Shown here: one piece after another, positions 26,048-34,625 of the stretch | Layout: each line of letters opens with the position of its first letter | Numbering within the stretch: position 1 is the first letter of the stretch | Origin: Streptomyces lydicus | Lineage (GTDB): Bacteria; Actinomycetota; Actinomycetes; Streptomycetales; Streptomycetaceae | DNA length: 64,000 nucleotides | Reading direction: 5' to 3' | Assembly (NCBI RefSeq): GCF_000717345.1 | Contig: NZ_JNZA01000004.1 | Location: forward strand, 186,001-250,000 | Made by a program: the position numbers and the translations under genes | The notes under the pieces: model-generated | The model's input: only the letters and a program-made list of their open reading frames with translations | Told to the model about the DNA's origin: nothing | The model's database searches: none

Positions 26048-26512
26048 CTAGTGCACGCAGAACTCGTTGCCCTCCGGGTCCGTCATGACCACCCACTCCC
26101 CGGACGGTTCCTTGACGTGGTTCAGGGTCCGGGCCCCGAGGGCGCGGAGGCGCTCGACCTCCGTGTCCAGCTCGCCGGCGCGGCCGTGCAGGTCGATGTG
26201 CAAGCGGTTCTTGGCCGCCTTCTTCTCCGCCTCCGGTACGCGGTTGAAGAGCAGCCGACGCCCCAGACCCGTGCCGCTCTCCGTGTCGTACGGGTCGTCG
26301 GGATGGCGTACCGCCGCCGCGTCCCGCCAGGCGCGCCGGTCGTGGTGGCCGACGACGATCTCGGGCGGGACGGCGCCGCGATCGAGGAGCTTGCCGATGA
26401 GGACGCTGTGATCCTCGACCTCGTAGCCGAGTGCCGCCGCCCAGAAGTCGGCCTGGGCGTGCGGGTCGTGGGCGTCGACAACGAGCTTCCAGTGCAGTGG
26501 AGTTGTGGTCAT
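26048..26512 (-). CDS. VOC-superfamily (glyoxalase-like) protein
   Basis: About 154 residues with two halves of the glyoxalase/bleomycin-resistance/dioxygenase fold (WKLVVDAHDPHAQADFWAAALGYEV at the start, with NRLHIDLHG and VVMTDPEGNEFCVH at the end). It is the short actinobacterial type often labelled glyoxalase-like domain; substrate unknown. ATG at 26512 was chosen; a GTG nine bases upstream is also possible. A TATAAG hexamer lies just upstream, which could give a very short or absent leader. Confidence 0.8.
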   Translation of the reverse strand: MTTTPLHWKLVVDAHDPHAQADFWAAALGYEVEDHSVLIGKLLDRGAVPPEIVVGHHDRRAWRDAAAVRHPDDPYDTESGTGLGRRLLFNRVPEAEKKAAKNRLHIDLHGRAGELDTEVERLRALGARTLNHVKEPSGEWVVMTDPEGNEFCVH

Positions 26513-26624
26513 GGTCCCCACTTATAGCCGCCGGCACTGACATTTCGGGGCCGGCGCCCTCACCCGGTCGAGTGGTGCCCGGGGGTCGTCCGCCGTGCGC
26601 ACGCGGTCACCGACTCACCGACCT

Positions 26625-26674
26625 CAGCACACGGCAGGACACCTCAGCACACCGCAGCACACCGCAGCACACCG
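26625..26674. repeat. 10-bp tandem repeat, five units
   Basis: CAGCACACCG is repeated three times exactly (26645-26674) after two degenerate copies (CAGCACACGG, CAGGACACCT). It lies in the non-coding gap before the UDG gene; no function is evident. Confidence 0.7.
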
Positions 26675-26752
26675 TGGGAACGATTTCGGACGCGCTCCCC
26701 GTGGCTCCGGACGTGCCCGCGCCCTGCGGAACGACTCCTCTAGCGTGTCCGT

Positions 26753-27538
26753 ATGGACGAGACGGACCCGGCCGGACCGCCGGACAGCGAGGATCCGGCC
26801 TTTCCGGCCCGTCAGTCGGCGCGCTGCGCCGATCTGGCGGAGCTGGACGCGCGGGTGGTGCGCTGCCGGGCCTGCCCCCGGCTGGTGGAGTGGCGCGAGC
26901 AGGTGGCCGCGCAGCCGCGCGCGGCGTTCCGGGACTGGGAGTACTGGGCGCGGCCGGTGCCGGGGTTCGGCCCGCCGGACGCCGCGCTGGCCGTCGTCGG
27001 CCTGGCACCCGCCGCGCACGGCGGCAACCGCACCGGGCGGATGTTCACCGGCGACGCCTCGGGCGACTTCTTGTTCGCCGCCCTGCACGCGGTGGGTCTC
27101 GCCTCGCAGCCGACCGCGACGCACCGGGGCGACGGGCTGGAGCTGTACGGCGTGCGGGTCACCGCACCGGTGCACTGCGCCCCGCCGGACAACAAGCCGA
27201 CGCCCGCCGAACGCCGCACCTGCCGCCCCTGGCTGGCGACCGAGCTGGAGTTCCTCGCGCCGAGCCTGCGCGCGGTGGTGGCACTGGGCGCCGTCGGCTG
27301 GCAGGCGGCGCTGCCCGTACTCGGCGACGCCGGATGGCCGCTCCCCCGGCCCCGCCCCGCCTTCGGCCACGGCGCCGAACTGACCCTGCCCGCCACCGGC
27401 CGGCGGCGGCAATTGCACGTCCTGGGCAGCTACCACCCCAGCCAGCGCAACACCTTCACCGGCCGCCTCACCTTCGACATGCTCGTCGACCTGCTCACCC
27501 GGGCCGCGCGACGCGCGGGTCTGGAGAGGAGCGACTGA
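26753..27538 (+). CDS. Family-5 uracil-DNA glycosylase (UdgB)
   Basis: A 261-residue UDG-superfamily protein. The N-terminal Cys region (VVRCRACPRL) probably helps bind the [4Fe-4S] cluster. Motif A reads GLAPAAHGGNRTG, where family 5 lacks the polar catalytic residue of family 4, and motif B is GSYHPSQRNTFTG with the conserved His. Such enzymes remove uracil, and often hypoxanthine or other deaminated bases, from DNA, a special need for high-GC genomes. Confidence 0.9.
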   Translation: MDETDPAGPPDSEDPAFPARQSARCADLAELDARVVRCRACPRLVEWREQVAAQPRAAFRDWEYWARPVPGFGPPDAALAVVGLAPAAHGGNRTGRMFTGDASGDFLFAALHAVGLASQPTATHRGDGLELYGVRVTAPVHCAPPDNKPTPAERRTCRPWLATELEFLAPSLRAVVALGAVGWQAALPVLGDAGWPLPRPRPAFGHGAELTLPATGRRRQLHVLGSYHPSQRNTFTGRLTFDMLVDLLTRAARRAGLERSD

Positions 27539-27744
27539 CCCGTGGCTTCAAGAGCGGGTACGGCGGCTGACGGGTGCGGGTTCCGCCCACAGCCGCCGAC
27601 CGGGGCCGGCGGGCGGCCGGGCGGCCGGATGTCCGAAAAGAGGTTCGATGCGCCCGCAAGATCACGTAATGTGTGAACCGCATGAAAACGAACAAGCGTC
27701 GCAGTCGTCGTCACCGTGACTGCGCGGGGGGAAGGAAAAACTCC

Positions 27745-28170
27745 ATGAAGGCATCCCGCATCCGGCGCGGTGTCGCCGGTGCCGCCGCCGTCGTCGCCCT
27801 GGCCGGGGCCGGCGTCCTGGCCACCGCACCGATGGCCGCGGCCAAGGCCAACCTGATCGCGATCGACAAGGTCTCGCTGGACGGGGCGGGCCTGCGGGTG
27901 AACGTCACGTACTCCTGCGACCCCGGAATGAACCACCAGCTGGTCGCCAACGCCGAGGAGATCACCTCGTCCAAGCTCAAGGGGTACGGCGCGGGCACCA
28001 TCAAGGTCGACAAGCTCGTCTGCGACTACGCCGACCACACCGCAGAGGTCCGGCTCAAGCCGGCCGCCACCCTGGGCTTCGAGAAGGGGGACAAGGTGAA
28101 GGTCACCGTCTTCTACTTCGACGACGACGGCTTCCGCTACGCCGACACGAAGGCCACCGCCACCGTCTGA
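27745..28170 (+). CDS. Small secreted protein of unknown function
   Basis: 141 residues: a basic start, a hydrophobic core (VAGAAAVVALAGAGVLATA) and a likely signal-peptidase site near MAAAKA, then a roughly 110-residue beta-rich mature part with two Cys (YSCDP, LVCDY) that could pair. The ATG at 27745 is chosen because GGAAGG lies eight to fourteen bases upstream; a longer frame starting at 27673 has no signal-like start. No family was recognised with confidence. Confidence 0.75.
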   Translation: MKASRIRRGVAGAAAVVALAGAGVLATAPMAAAKANLIAIDKVSLDGAGLRVNVTYSCDPGMNHQLVANAEEITSSKLKGYGAGTIKVDKLVCDYADHTAEVRLKPAATLGFEKGDKVKVTVFYFDDDGFRYADTKATATV

Positions 28171-28282
28171 GCGCGGCACTGCCCGCCGCGAGGGCCCTCA
28201 CCCCGGCCGCGTCCCCCAACTGAGGGCGTGACCACCGGAGTTGAGGGCCCCATCGGCGCGGGCATCGGTGGACGGCCCGGCC

Positions 28283-29006
28283 TCACTTCAGGTGCCGGCC
28301 GAAGAACCGGTCCCCGTCCTCCACCTCGAACCACGGGGTGCCGACGTGCCCGCCCAAATTGGCGTGCAGCGTCTTCTCCTTGCTGCCGAAGGCGTCGAAC
28401 AGGTCCAGGGCCCGTTGCCCGGGGGTTCCCTTCGTCGTCCCACTGGAGCAGGAACAGCAGCGGAATGGTGACCTGCCGGGCCTCCTCGCGCTGGGCGCGG
28501 GGGACGTAACCCCCGGCGAAGAAGCCGACGGCCGCGATGCGCGGCTCGACTGCCGCAAGGCGGATGCCGACGGCGGTCCACCCCGAGTACCCGACCGGGC
28601 CGCCGATCTCGGGCAGCGCAAGGAGGGCGTCCAGGGTGGTCCGCCATTCCGGGACCGCGTTCTCGACCAGCGGGGCGATGAAGGACTCGAAGATCTCATC
28701 GACCGGCTCGCCGGCCTGCATCGCCCGGCGGAGGTCGGCGCGGGCCTGCTCATCGGCGGCGGAACGGGGCCGGTCACCGCACCCGGGGGCGTCGATGGTG
28801 GCCACCGCGTAGCCCTGCGCCGCGGTGTACCGGGCCCGGGCCACCAGCCGGGGTTGCCGCCTGGGCAGGCCGTTGTTGTGGGCCATCAGGACCAGCGGGA
28901 CCGGTGCGGCGGATTCCGGCGTCCACAGGGTGCCGGGGGTCTCGCCGAGGGTGAATTCGCGCGCGAGGACGCCGTCGTCGAGACGCTGTTCAGAAGTGAC
29001 GTGCAT
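28283..29006 (-). pseudogene. Alpha/beta hydrolase (dienelactone hydrolase-like), frameshifted
   Basis: From ATG 29006 the frame encodes a hydrolase N-terminus with VLMAHNNG and IDAPGCGDRP, a nucleophile region at GYSGWTAVG and LLFLLQWDDEGNPR. At a G/C run near 28417-28425 the coding sense jumps frame: the real C-terminus (LDLFDAFGSKEKTLHANLGG through FFGRHLK) continues in a different phase and ends at 28283. One extra base in that run explains it. Read without the shift, the protein ends in low-complexity residues to 28137. The nucleophile is GYSG-W rather than the expected GYSGG. Sequencing error in the homopolymer cannot be excluded. Confidence 0.7.
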
Positions 29007-29383
29007 GGTCGTGCCTTTCGGGAGTGCTCTTGAACGGCGCTCCCGGACGACGACCTATCGCCCGACCGTGACCCCGGAGGGGAGCACCCATGTCGATACT
29101 GCGTTCACGGGTACCACCTCCTCGTTCTCTCGCACGGCCTCCGGAAAGTAGCAGTGGTCGCCGTGGTTCGCCATTGAGTTTCTGCGGCGGCTCCGGATGC
29201 CGCCAGTACGCCGAGTTCGGCGACCGAACCAAGACCGGCAGTCGCGGCCGACGGTGCGCGGGTTCGACGCACCCCGAGCTGTGAGCTGGATCACGGTTGA
29301 GGTTGACCTTGGGGCAGGGCGGAAGCTCGTCGCAGCGGCACGACGCCGACGCGGGCACAGCAGATGTGAAGGAGCACACCACC
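29007..29383. other. Intergenic region, no convincing gene
   Basis: A 377-bp gap between the divergent hydrolase pseudogene and the beta-lactamase-fold gene, so it should contain both promoters. One short plus frame (29090-29284, 64 codons) has GGAGGGGAG upstream but no recognisable composition or domain and is not called. No repeats or hairpins stood out. Confidence 0.4.
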
Positions 29384-30493
29384 ATGTCCACCACCCTTTC
29401 CGGCCAGGGGCAGGATCGCCCGGAGTTGCAGGAGGCGATCGAGGAGATCGTCGAGTCCGGTTTCGTCGGGGTACAGCTGCGGGTGAACGACGAGTACGGC
29501 GAGTGGGTCGGCAGCGCCGGGGCGCGCGAGTTGGGACGCAGCGCCAAGCCACTGACCAACGGGCACTTCCGCATCGGCAGCAGCACCAAGAACTTCGTCG
29601 CGACCTCGGTGCTCATGCTGGTGGCCGAGGGCAAGATCGACCTGGACGTCCCGGCCGATGACTACCTGCCCGAGTGCGGGCTGGACCGGCGGATCACGGT
29701 GCGGATGCTGCTGCAGCACACCAGTGGGATCTTCAACCACACCGGCGAGCTCTACGAGGACGGGACGTTCGCGCCCGGGGTCCCCTGGCGGGGCAAGGAG
29801 TGGGTGGACAACCGGTTCAAGACCTACCTGCCCGAAGAGCTGGTACGGCTGTCGTTGTCCAAGCCGGCGCGATTTGCGCCGGGGACGGGCTGGAGCTACG
29901 CCAACACCAACTACGTGCTGGCGCGGTTGGTGATCGAGAAGGTCACCGGCCGTTCGTTCGCCGAGGAGTTGCAGCGGCTGATCCTGGGGCCGCTGGGGAT
30001 GACCGGCACCGTGGCGCCGGGCACCTCGTCGGAGATCCCCGAGCCGCACAACCACAGCTACTACCGCTACGAGGACGCCGGTCAGGAGAAGACGGTCGAC
30101 ATCACCCGCGAGAACCCCTCCTGGGTTTCGGCCGGTGGTGACATGATCTCGACCACGCAGGATCTGCACACGTACTTCTCCGCGCTGATGGGCGGCAAGC
30201 TCCTGCCGGCCGGGCTGCTGGCCGAGATGCGCACCCCGGAGGCCACCGTCGGCTACGGCCTGGGGCTGTTCGTGCAGGACGCGGGCCCGAAGGGCGGCAC
30301 CGTCTTCCACCACAACGGCGGCATGGCGGGCTCGGCGGCGCTGATGTACAGCACGCCCGACGGCACGAAGACGCTCACCGCCGGGCTGACGTGTGTGGGC
30401 GACGCCGATCTGTCGATAGCAGCGGCATTCCAGAACGCCCAACAACGGCTCGTCAGCGAGGTGTTCGGCGGCGGGCCGCTCAAGGCAGGCTGA
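29384..30493 (+). CDS. Serine hydrolase of the beta-lactamase / D-alanyl-D-alanine carboxypeptidase fold
   Basis: A 369-residue class-C/PBP-like hydrolase with the nucleophile motif S-x-x-K in IGSSTKNF (about 62-69), the Y-x-N motif in SYANTN and the third motif near HHNGGMAG. There is no signal peptide from this start, so it may be cytoplasmic. ATG at 29384 follows AAGGAG. It sits 4 bp before a MerR gene, suggesting joint transcription; substrate could be a beta-lactam, an ester or a D-peptide. Confidence 0.88.
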   Translation: MSTTLSGQGQDRPELQEAIEEIVESGFVGVQLRVNDEYGEWVGSAGARELGRSAKPLTNGHFRIGSSTKNFVATSVLMLVAEGKIDLDVPADDYLPECGLDRRITVRMLLQHTSGIFNHTGELYEDGTFAPGVPWRGKEWVDNRFKTYLPEELVRLSLSKPARFAPGTGWSYANTNYVLARLVIEKVTGRSFAEELQRLILGPLGMTGTVAPGTSSEIPEPHNHSYYRYEDAGQEKTVDITRENPSWVSAGGDMISTTQDLHTYFSALMGGKLLPAGLLAEMRTPEATVGYGLGLFVQDAGPKGGTVFHHNGGMAGSAALMYSTPDGTKTLTAGLTCVGDADLSIAAAFQNAQQRLVSEVFGGGPLKAG

Positions 30494-30497
30494 GCAG

Positions 30498-31274
30498 ATG
30501 ATGAACGGAGTCACGATCGGGCAGGCGGCGGCATTCGTCGGCGTCACGGTGAAGACGGTGCGGCACTACCACAAGCTCGGCCTGGTCGAGGAGCCGGAAC
30601 GCGACAGCTCCGGCTACCGACGGTACGGATCGGACGAGCTGCTGCGGCTGGTACAGGTCCGCACGCTGGCCACCGCCGGGGTGCCACTGGCCGGGATCGG
30701 GCCCCTGCTCGACGCCGACGCCGAGCAGTTCGCCGCCGCGCTCGCCGGCGTCGAGCGGCAGCTCACCGAACGGATCGAGGAGCTGACCGCGCAACGTGAG
30801 ACGCTGCACCGGCTCGCCGACGGCGACCGGGCCCTGCTGCCCGACCGCGCCGTGGCGCTGCTGGAGCGGATGCCCGGCCTCGGCTTCAGTCCCGACTACG
30901 TGGCCGCGCAACGTGAGGCCCTGGTGCTGGCCCGGGCGCTGGTACCGGAGGGCTACGACGGCTTCCTGACCCAGCTGGAACACGGGCTCGACGACCCGGG
31001 GTACATCGACCTGACCCGGCGCGGCTGGGAGGCCGAGACCTGGGAACCGGACGACCCGAGGATCGAGGAACTCGCGACCGCCATGGCCGACCACTACCTC
31101 GCCAACCCCACACTGCTGGGGGATCCCACCAGCCTGAATGCCTGGGCCAAGGCTTCCGCCCAGTACAAGCTGATCAACAACCACCGGAAGGACCAGGCGC
31201 CGATCTCGGCCCGGCTGACCGCGCTCACCGAGACCAAACTCCGCGCCGCGGGCGTACCCCTCCCACGCCGGTAA
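30498..31274 (+). CDS. MerR-family transcriptional regulator
   Basis: A 258-residue regulator with an N-terminal MerR winged helix (TIGQAAAFVGVTVKTVRHYHKLGLVE, read in two parts, residues 4-29) and a dimerisation coiled coil (about 75-115). A C-terminal domain of about 130 residues, possibly ligand-binding, resembles TipA-type extensions only in position. Follows the serine hydrolase gene by 4 bp. Confidence 0.9.
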   Translation: MMNGVTIGQAAAFVGVTVKTVRHYHKLGLVEEPERDSSGYRRYGSDELLRLVQVRTLATAGVPLAGIGPLLDADAEQFAAALAGVERQLTERIEELTAQRETLHRLADGDRALLPDRAVALLERMPGLGFSPDYVAAQREALVLARALVPEGYDGFLTQLEHGLDDPGYIDLTRRGWEAETWEPDDPRIEELATAMADHYLANPTLLGDPTSLNAWAKASAQYKLINNHRKDQAPISARLTALTETKLRAAGVPLPRR

Positions 31275-31376
31275 GGGGCGAGGTACGGCCCAGCGGCGCC
31301 CTCGCGCCCGTTCGGCGGGCGCGGGTCGCCGGGAAGTCGGATGCGGGAACGGCGAGCCGAACCGTAGCCTCGCGCG

Positions 31377-31982
31377 ATGAGCAGTTTCGCGACGCACCGT
31401 CAGCGGGTGCACGACACCGGCCGTTCGGCCCGGGCGCGGCACGCGGCGCTGCGTACCTGCGTGGCGGACTTCGCGCCGTTCGGTTTCCGCGCGACCTACC
31501 ACCACCTGTGCCACCGCGCCCGGATCCCCGCCGAGTTGGCTGCCGACCCCGCCTCCTTGGTGCGGGCGGTCGAGGAACTGCATGCGGCGCGCCGGCTGTG
31601 GCTGGCCGATGAGTCCGCGTTCGTGGCGCGGCGGCGACGGGAGAAGGCGGCAGGGATGCGCCGCCCGGCGCCGTACGACCGTTGGCGTTACCGGGCGCAT
31701 GCGCCGGCCTATTGTCCCGACCCGGAGTTCCACCCCACCGAGCCGCTCCCCACCGTCGTGCGGCGTCTGCTGGCTGCCCCCGTCCCGGCCGGCGGTGCGC
31801 CACCGCGCTGCCCCGTCTGCGGGAGCGGAGCGGGGACGGTGCGGTGGCACAGCGGGCACTTCCGGTATCTGCTGTGCGCGGGGTGCGGGGTCAGCCGCGA
31901 CGCGCAGCCGACCGAGGTCGACCGGGCCGTCCTCGCCGCCCGGGAGGAGCGGTGGCGGGAGGTCTGGCGGCGTACGGCCTGA
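31377..31982 (+). CDS. Hypothetical protein with C-terminal zinc-ribbon-like motif
   Basis: A 201-residue Arg-rich protein. The N-terminal 100 residues are helical (HHLCHRARIPAELAADP, RRREKAAG); the last 60 hold two C-x2-C knuckles (RCPVCGS and LLCAGCGVS) spaced about 22 apart, a typical zinc ribbon. ATG at 31377, monocistronic by spacing. Function unknown; nucleic acid binding is plausible. Confidence 0.7.
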   Translation: MSSFATHRQRVHDTGRSARARHAALRTCVADFAPFGFRATYHHLCHRARIPAELAADPASLVRAVEELHAARRLWLADESAFVARRRREKAAGMRRPAPYDRWRYRAHAPAYCPDPEFHPTEPLPTVVRRLLAAPVPAGGAPPRCPVCGSGAGTVRWHSGHFRYLLCAGCGVSRDAQPTEVDRAVLAAREERWREVWRRTA

Positions 31983-32064
31983 CAGCGCAGTGAGGTAGCC
32001 CCCGGTCGACGGCGGTGTGTCAGGGGAAAGCGTCGCCCGGGTGGGGGCGAACCGGGTCTCCCTG

Positions 32065-32976
32065 TCACGGCGTCCCGTACACCGGCTGCGGGGCCCGGGC
32101 GCCGGCCAGGAGTTCGCGGGCCGTTTCGCCGGCTTCGGCCGGGGTCCAGCGGGCGCCCTTGTCCGCCGTGGGGCCGGGGTGCCAGCCCTCCATGACGGTG
32201 ATGCGGCCCGCCTCGGCCTCGAAGACCCGGCCGGTGACGCCGGCGCTGGCCGCGGAGGAGAGCCAGACGACGAGCGGGGAGACGTTCTCCGGGGCCATCG
32301 CGTCGAAGGTGCCGTCGGTGGGGGCGGCCATCGCTCCCGCGAAGGTGCGCTCGGTCATCCGGGTGCGGGCGGCCGGGGCGAGGGCGTTGACCTGGACGCC
32401 GTAGCGGGCCAGTTCGGCGGCAGCGACGAGGGTCAGGCCGAGGATGCCGGCCTTGGCGGCGGAGTAGTTGCCCTGGCCCACGCTGCCCAGCAGCCCGGCG
32501 CCCGAGCTGGTGTTGACCACGCGCGCGTCGGGCGTACGGCCGGCCTTGGCCTCGGCCCGCCAGTGCGCGGCGGCGTGCTTCAGCGGCAGGAAGTGGCCCT
32601 TGAGGTGGACGCGCACGACGGCGTCCCAGTCGTCCTCGTCGAGGTTGACGAGCATCCGGTCGCGCAGGAACCCGGCGTTGTTGACCAGGGCGTCGAGCCG
32701 GCCGTAGGTGTCCAGGGCGGTGGCGACGAGGGAGGCGGCGCCGTCGGTGGTGGTGATGTCGCCGGTGTGGCGGACGGCCCGGCCGCCGCGGGCGCGGATG
32801 GCGTCGACGACGTGCTGGGCCGGGCCGGACGAGGCGCCGGCGCCGTCCGCGGCGACCCCGAGGTCGTTGACCACGACCTGCGCGCCTTCGGCGGCCAGGG
32901 CGAGGGCGTGGGCGCGGCCGAGACCGCGGCCGGCTCCGGTGACGGCGACGACGCGGCCGGTGCAGATTCCGGGCAT
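32065..32976 (-). CDS. Short-chain dehydrogenase/reductase, Rv3548c-like, steroid catabolism
   Basis: A 303-residue SDR with TGAGRGLG (NAD(P) binding, about 13-20), NNAG and the Y-x3-K catalytic pair in NYSAAKAG. It is the second gene of a two-SDR minus-strand operon starting at the KstR2-like site, one base after the upstream stop. The pair in front of echA20 matches Rv3548c-Rv3549c of Mycobacterium tuberculosis, so a role in steroid ring degradation is inferred from order. Confidence 0.85.
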   Translation of the reverse strand: MPGICTGRVVAVTGAGRGLGRAHALALAAEGAQVVVNDLGVAADGAGASSGPAQHVVDAIRARGGRAVRHTGDITTTDGAASLVATALDTYGRLDALVNNAGFLRDRMLVNLDEDDWDAVVRVHLKGHFLPLKHAAAHWRAEAKAGRTPDARVVNTSSGAGLLGSVGQGNYSAAKAGILGLTLVAAAELARYGVQVNALAPAARTRMTERTFAGAMAAPTDGTFDAMAPENVSPLVVWLSSAASAGVTGRVFEAEAGRITVMEGWHPGPTADKGARWTPAEAGETARELLAGARAPQPVYGTP

Positions 32977-32977
32977 C

Positions 32978-33784
32978 TCACTTCTCCTTGGCGGCCGACG
33001 GTGCGGTGGGCCGGTTGACGGTGGCGGCGGCGAGGAAGGCGGGGCGCTCCCCGCCGCCGTGGACGAGCAGGCTCGCGCCGGTCAGGTACGCGGCGCGGTC
33101 GGAGGCGAGGAACACGCAGGCGTCGCCGACCTCGGCCGGGGCGGCCAGCCGCCCGAGCGGCACGGTCGCGCCGACCGCGGCGACGCCCGCTTCGTCGCCG
33201 TAGTGCAGGGCGGCGCGTTCGGTGTGCACCATGCCGAGGACGACGGTGTTCACCCGGACCTCGGGGGCCCATTCGACGGCCATGGAGCGGGCGAGGTTGT
33301 CCAGGCCCGCCTTGGCCGCTCCGTAGGCGGCGGTGCCGGGTGAGGGGCGGGTGCCGCTGACGCTGCCGATCATGAGGATGCAGCCGCCGGCGGGCCGGCC
33401 GCGCATCACCTCGTAGGCGGCGAGGGACGCGGTCAGCGGTGCGGTGAGATTGAGGTCGAGGACCCGGGCGTGCCGGTCGGGGCCGGCGTCGGCGAGCAGG
33501 CGGTGCGGCGTCCCGCCGGCGTTGTTGACCAGGCAGTCGAGGCGGCCGTGGGCGGCGGCGAGCCGGCCGAAGAAGTCCCGTACGGCGGGCGGGTCGCGCA
33601 GGTCCACGGGGTGGAAGCGGGCAGTGCGGCCGGCCGCGGCGACCGGGGCGTCCGGGGGGCGGCGGGCGCAGATCGCCACGTCGGCCCCGGCCCGCAGGAA
33701 GGCGCGGGCGATTCCCGCGCCGACACCCCGGGTGCCGCCGGTGACCACTGCCAGCCGCCCGGACAGATCGAGGGTCAGGCTCAC
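32978..33784 (-). CDS. Short-chain dehydrogenase/reductase, Rv3549c-like, steroid catabolism
   Basis: A 268-residue SDR: AVVTGGTRGVGAG (about 12-24), NNAGG and the catalytic Y-x3-K in AYGAAKAG. GTG start at 33784, about 50 bp from the KstR2-like box it shares with the divergent echA20 operon. Likely oxidises or reduces a hydroxy/keto-acyl-CoA from rings C/D. Confidence 0.85.
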   Translation of the reverse strand: MSLTLDLSGRLAVVTGGTRGVGAGIARAFLRAGADVAICARRPPDAPVAAAGRTARFHPVDLRDPPAVRDFFGRLAAAHGRLDCLVNNAGGTPHRLLADAGPDRHARVLDLNLTAPLTASLAAYEVMRGRPAGGCILMIGSVSGTRPSPGTAAYGAAKAGLDNLARSMAVEWAPEVRVNTVVLGMVHTERAALHYGDEAGVAAVGATVPLGRLAAPAEVGDACVFLASDRAAYLTGASLLVHGGGERPAFLAAATVNRPTAPSAAKEK

Positions 33785-33831
33785 TCGGCACCCCTCCCGC
33801 AGCGCGCCCGGCGCTGCTAACTTCGCTACCT

Positions 33832-33845
33832 AACAAACGCTTGGT
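33832..33845. promoter_or_regulatory. KstR2-like operator between SDR and echA20 operons
   Basis: AACAAACGCTTGGT matches the mycobacterial KstR2 consensus AnCAAGnnCTTGnT (from memory) at every defined position but one (A for G at position 6). It lies in the divergent gap between 33784 and 33867, where it could repress both operons. The same single substitution appears in the second site at 39546. Confidence 0.6.
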
Positions 33846-33866
33846 GGAAAGGTAGCTGATCTGCTC

Positions 33867-34625
33867 ATGGGTGTCTCCACCTCCCGGCCCGAACCGGGCA
33901 TCGCGGTCGTCACCATGGACTTCCCACCGGTCAACGCCCTTCCCGTGCAGGGCTGGTACGCCCTCGCCGACGCCGTGCGGGCGGCCGGCCGCGACCCCGG
34001 CGTCCGCTGTGTCGTGCTCACCGCCGAGGGCCGCGGCTTCAACGCCGGGGTGGACATCAAGGAGCTGCAACGGGACGCCGCGGCCGGTGGACGGCAGGCG
34101 CTGCTCGGCGCCAACCGCGGCTGCGCGGAGGCGTTCTCGGCGGTGTACGAGTGCGCGGTGCCGGTCGTCGCCGCGGTGCACGGGTTCTGTCTGGGGGGCG
34201 GAATCGGGCTGGCCGGGAACGCCGACGCGATCGTGGCCAGCGACGAGGCGGTCTTCGGCCTGCCGGAGCTGGACCGGGGCGCGCTCGGGGCCGCCACCCA
34301 CCTCGCCCGGCTCGTCCCCCAGCACCTGATGCGCGCGCTCTACTACACCTCGCGCACCGCCACCGCGGACGAGCTGCGGGCACACGGCTCGGTGTGGCGC
34401 GTCGTCCCCCGGGACCGACTGGGCGCCGCGGCACGGGAGTTGGCCGGCGAGATCGCCCGGAAGGACGGATCCCTCCTGCGCCTCGCCAAGGCCGCGCTCA
34501 ACGGCATCGATCCGGTCGACGTGCACCGCAGCTACCGCTTCGAGCAGGGCTTCACCTTCGAGGCGAACCTCAGCGGCGTCGCCGACCGGGTACGCGACAC
34601 CTTCGGCCAGGAGGCCCGGACATGA
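33867..34625 (+). CDS. echA20: Enoyl-CoA hydratase/isomerase-family ring hydrolase (EchA20-like)
   Basis: A 252-residue crotonase-fold protein. The oxyanion-hole segments are RGFNAGVDIKEL (about 53-64) and HGFCLGGGIGLAGN (about 105-118). In mycobacteria EchA20 hydrolyses the last-but-one steroid ring (ring D) before IpdAB opens ring C. The ATG at 33867 is 22 bp after the KstR2-like box, and its stop overlaps ipdA by ATGA. Naming rests on position next to ipdAB plus family. Confidence 0.88.
   Translation: MGVSTSRPEPGIAVVTMDFPPVNALPVQGWYALADAVRAAGRDPGVRCVVLTAEGRGFNAGVDIKELQRDAAAGGRQALLGANRGCAEAFSAVYECAVPVVAAVHGFCLGGGIGLAGNADAIVASDEAVFGLPELDRGALGAATHLARLVPQHLMRALYYTSRTATADELRAHGSVWRVVPRDRLGAAARELAGEIARKDGSLLRLAKAALNGIDPVDVHRSYRFEQGFTFEANLSGVADRVRDTFGQEART

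Noticed and set aside
28137..28282. Read-through C-terminus of the hydrolase as a real domain
   Set aside because: Residues are Gly/Arg/Pro-rich noise overlapping the end of the secreted-protein gene; the proper C-terminus is in the other frame.
29090..29284. 64-codon plus frame with a good ribosome-binding site
   Set aside because: No conserved features, and it lies where two divergent promoters are expected; kept only as a note.
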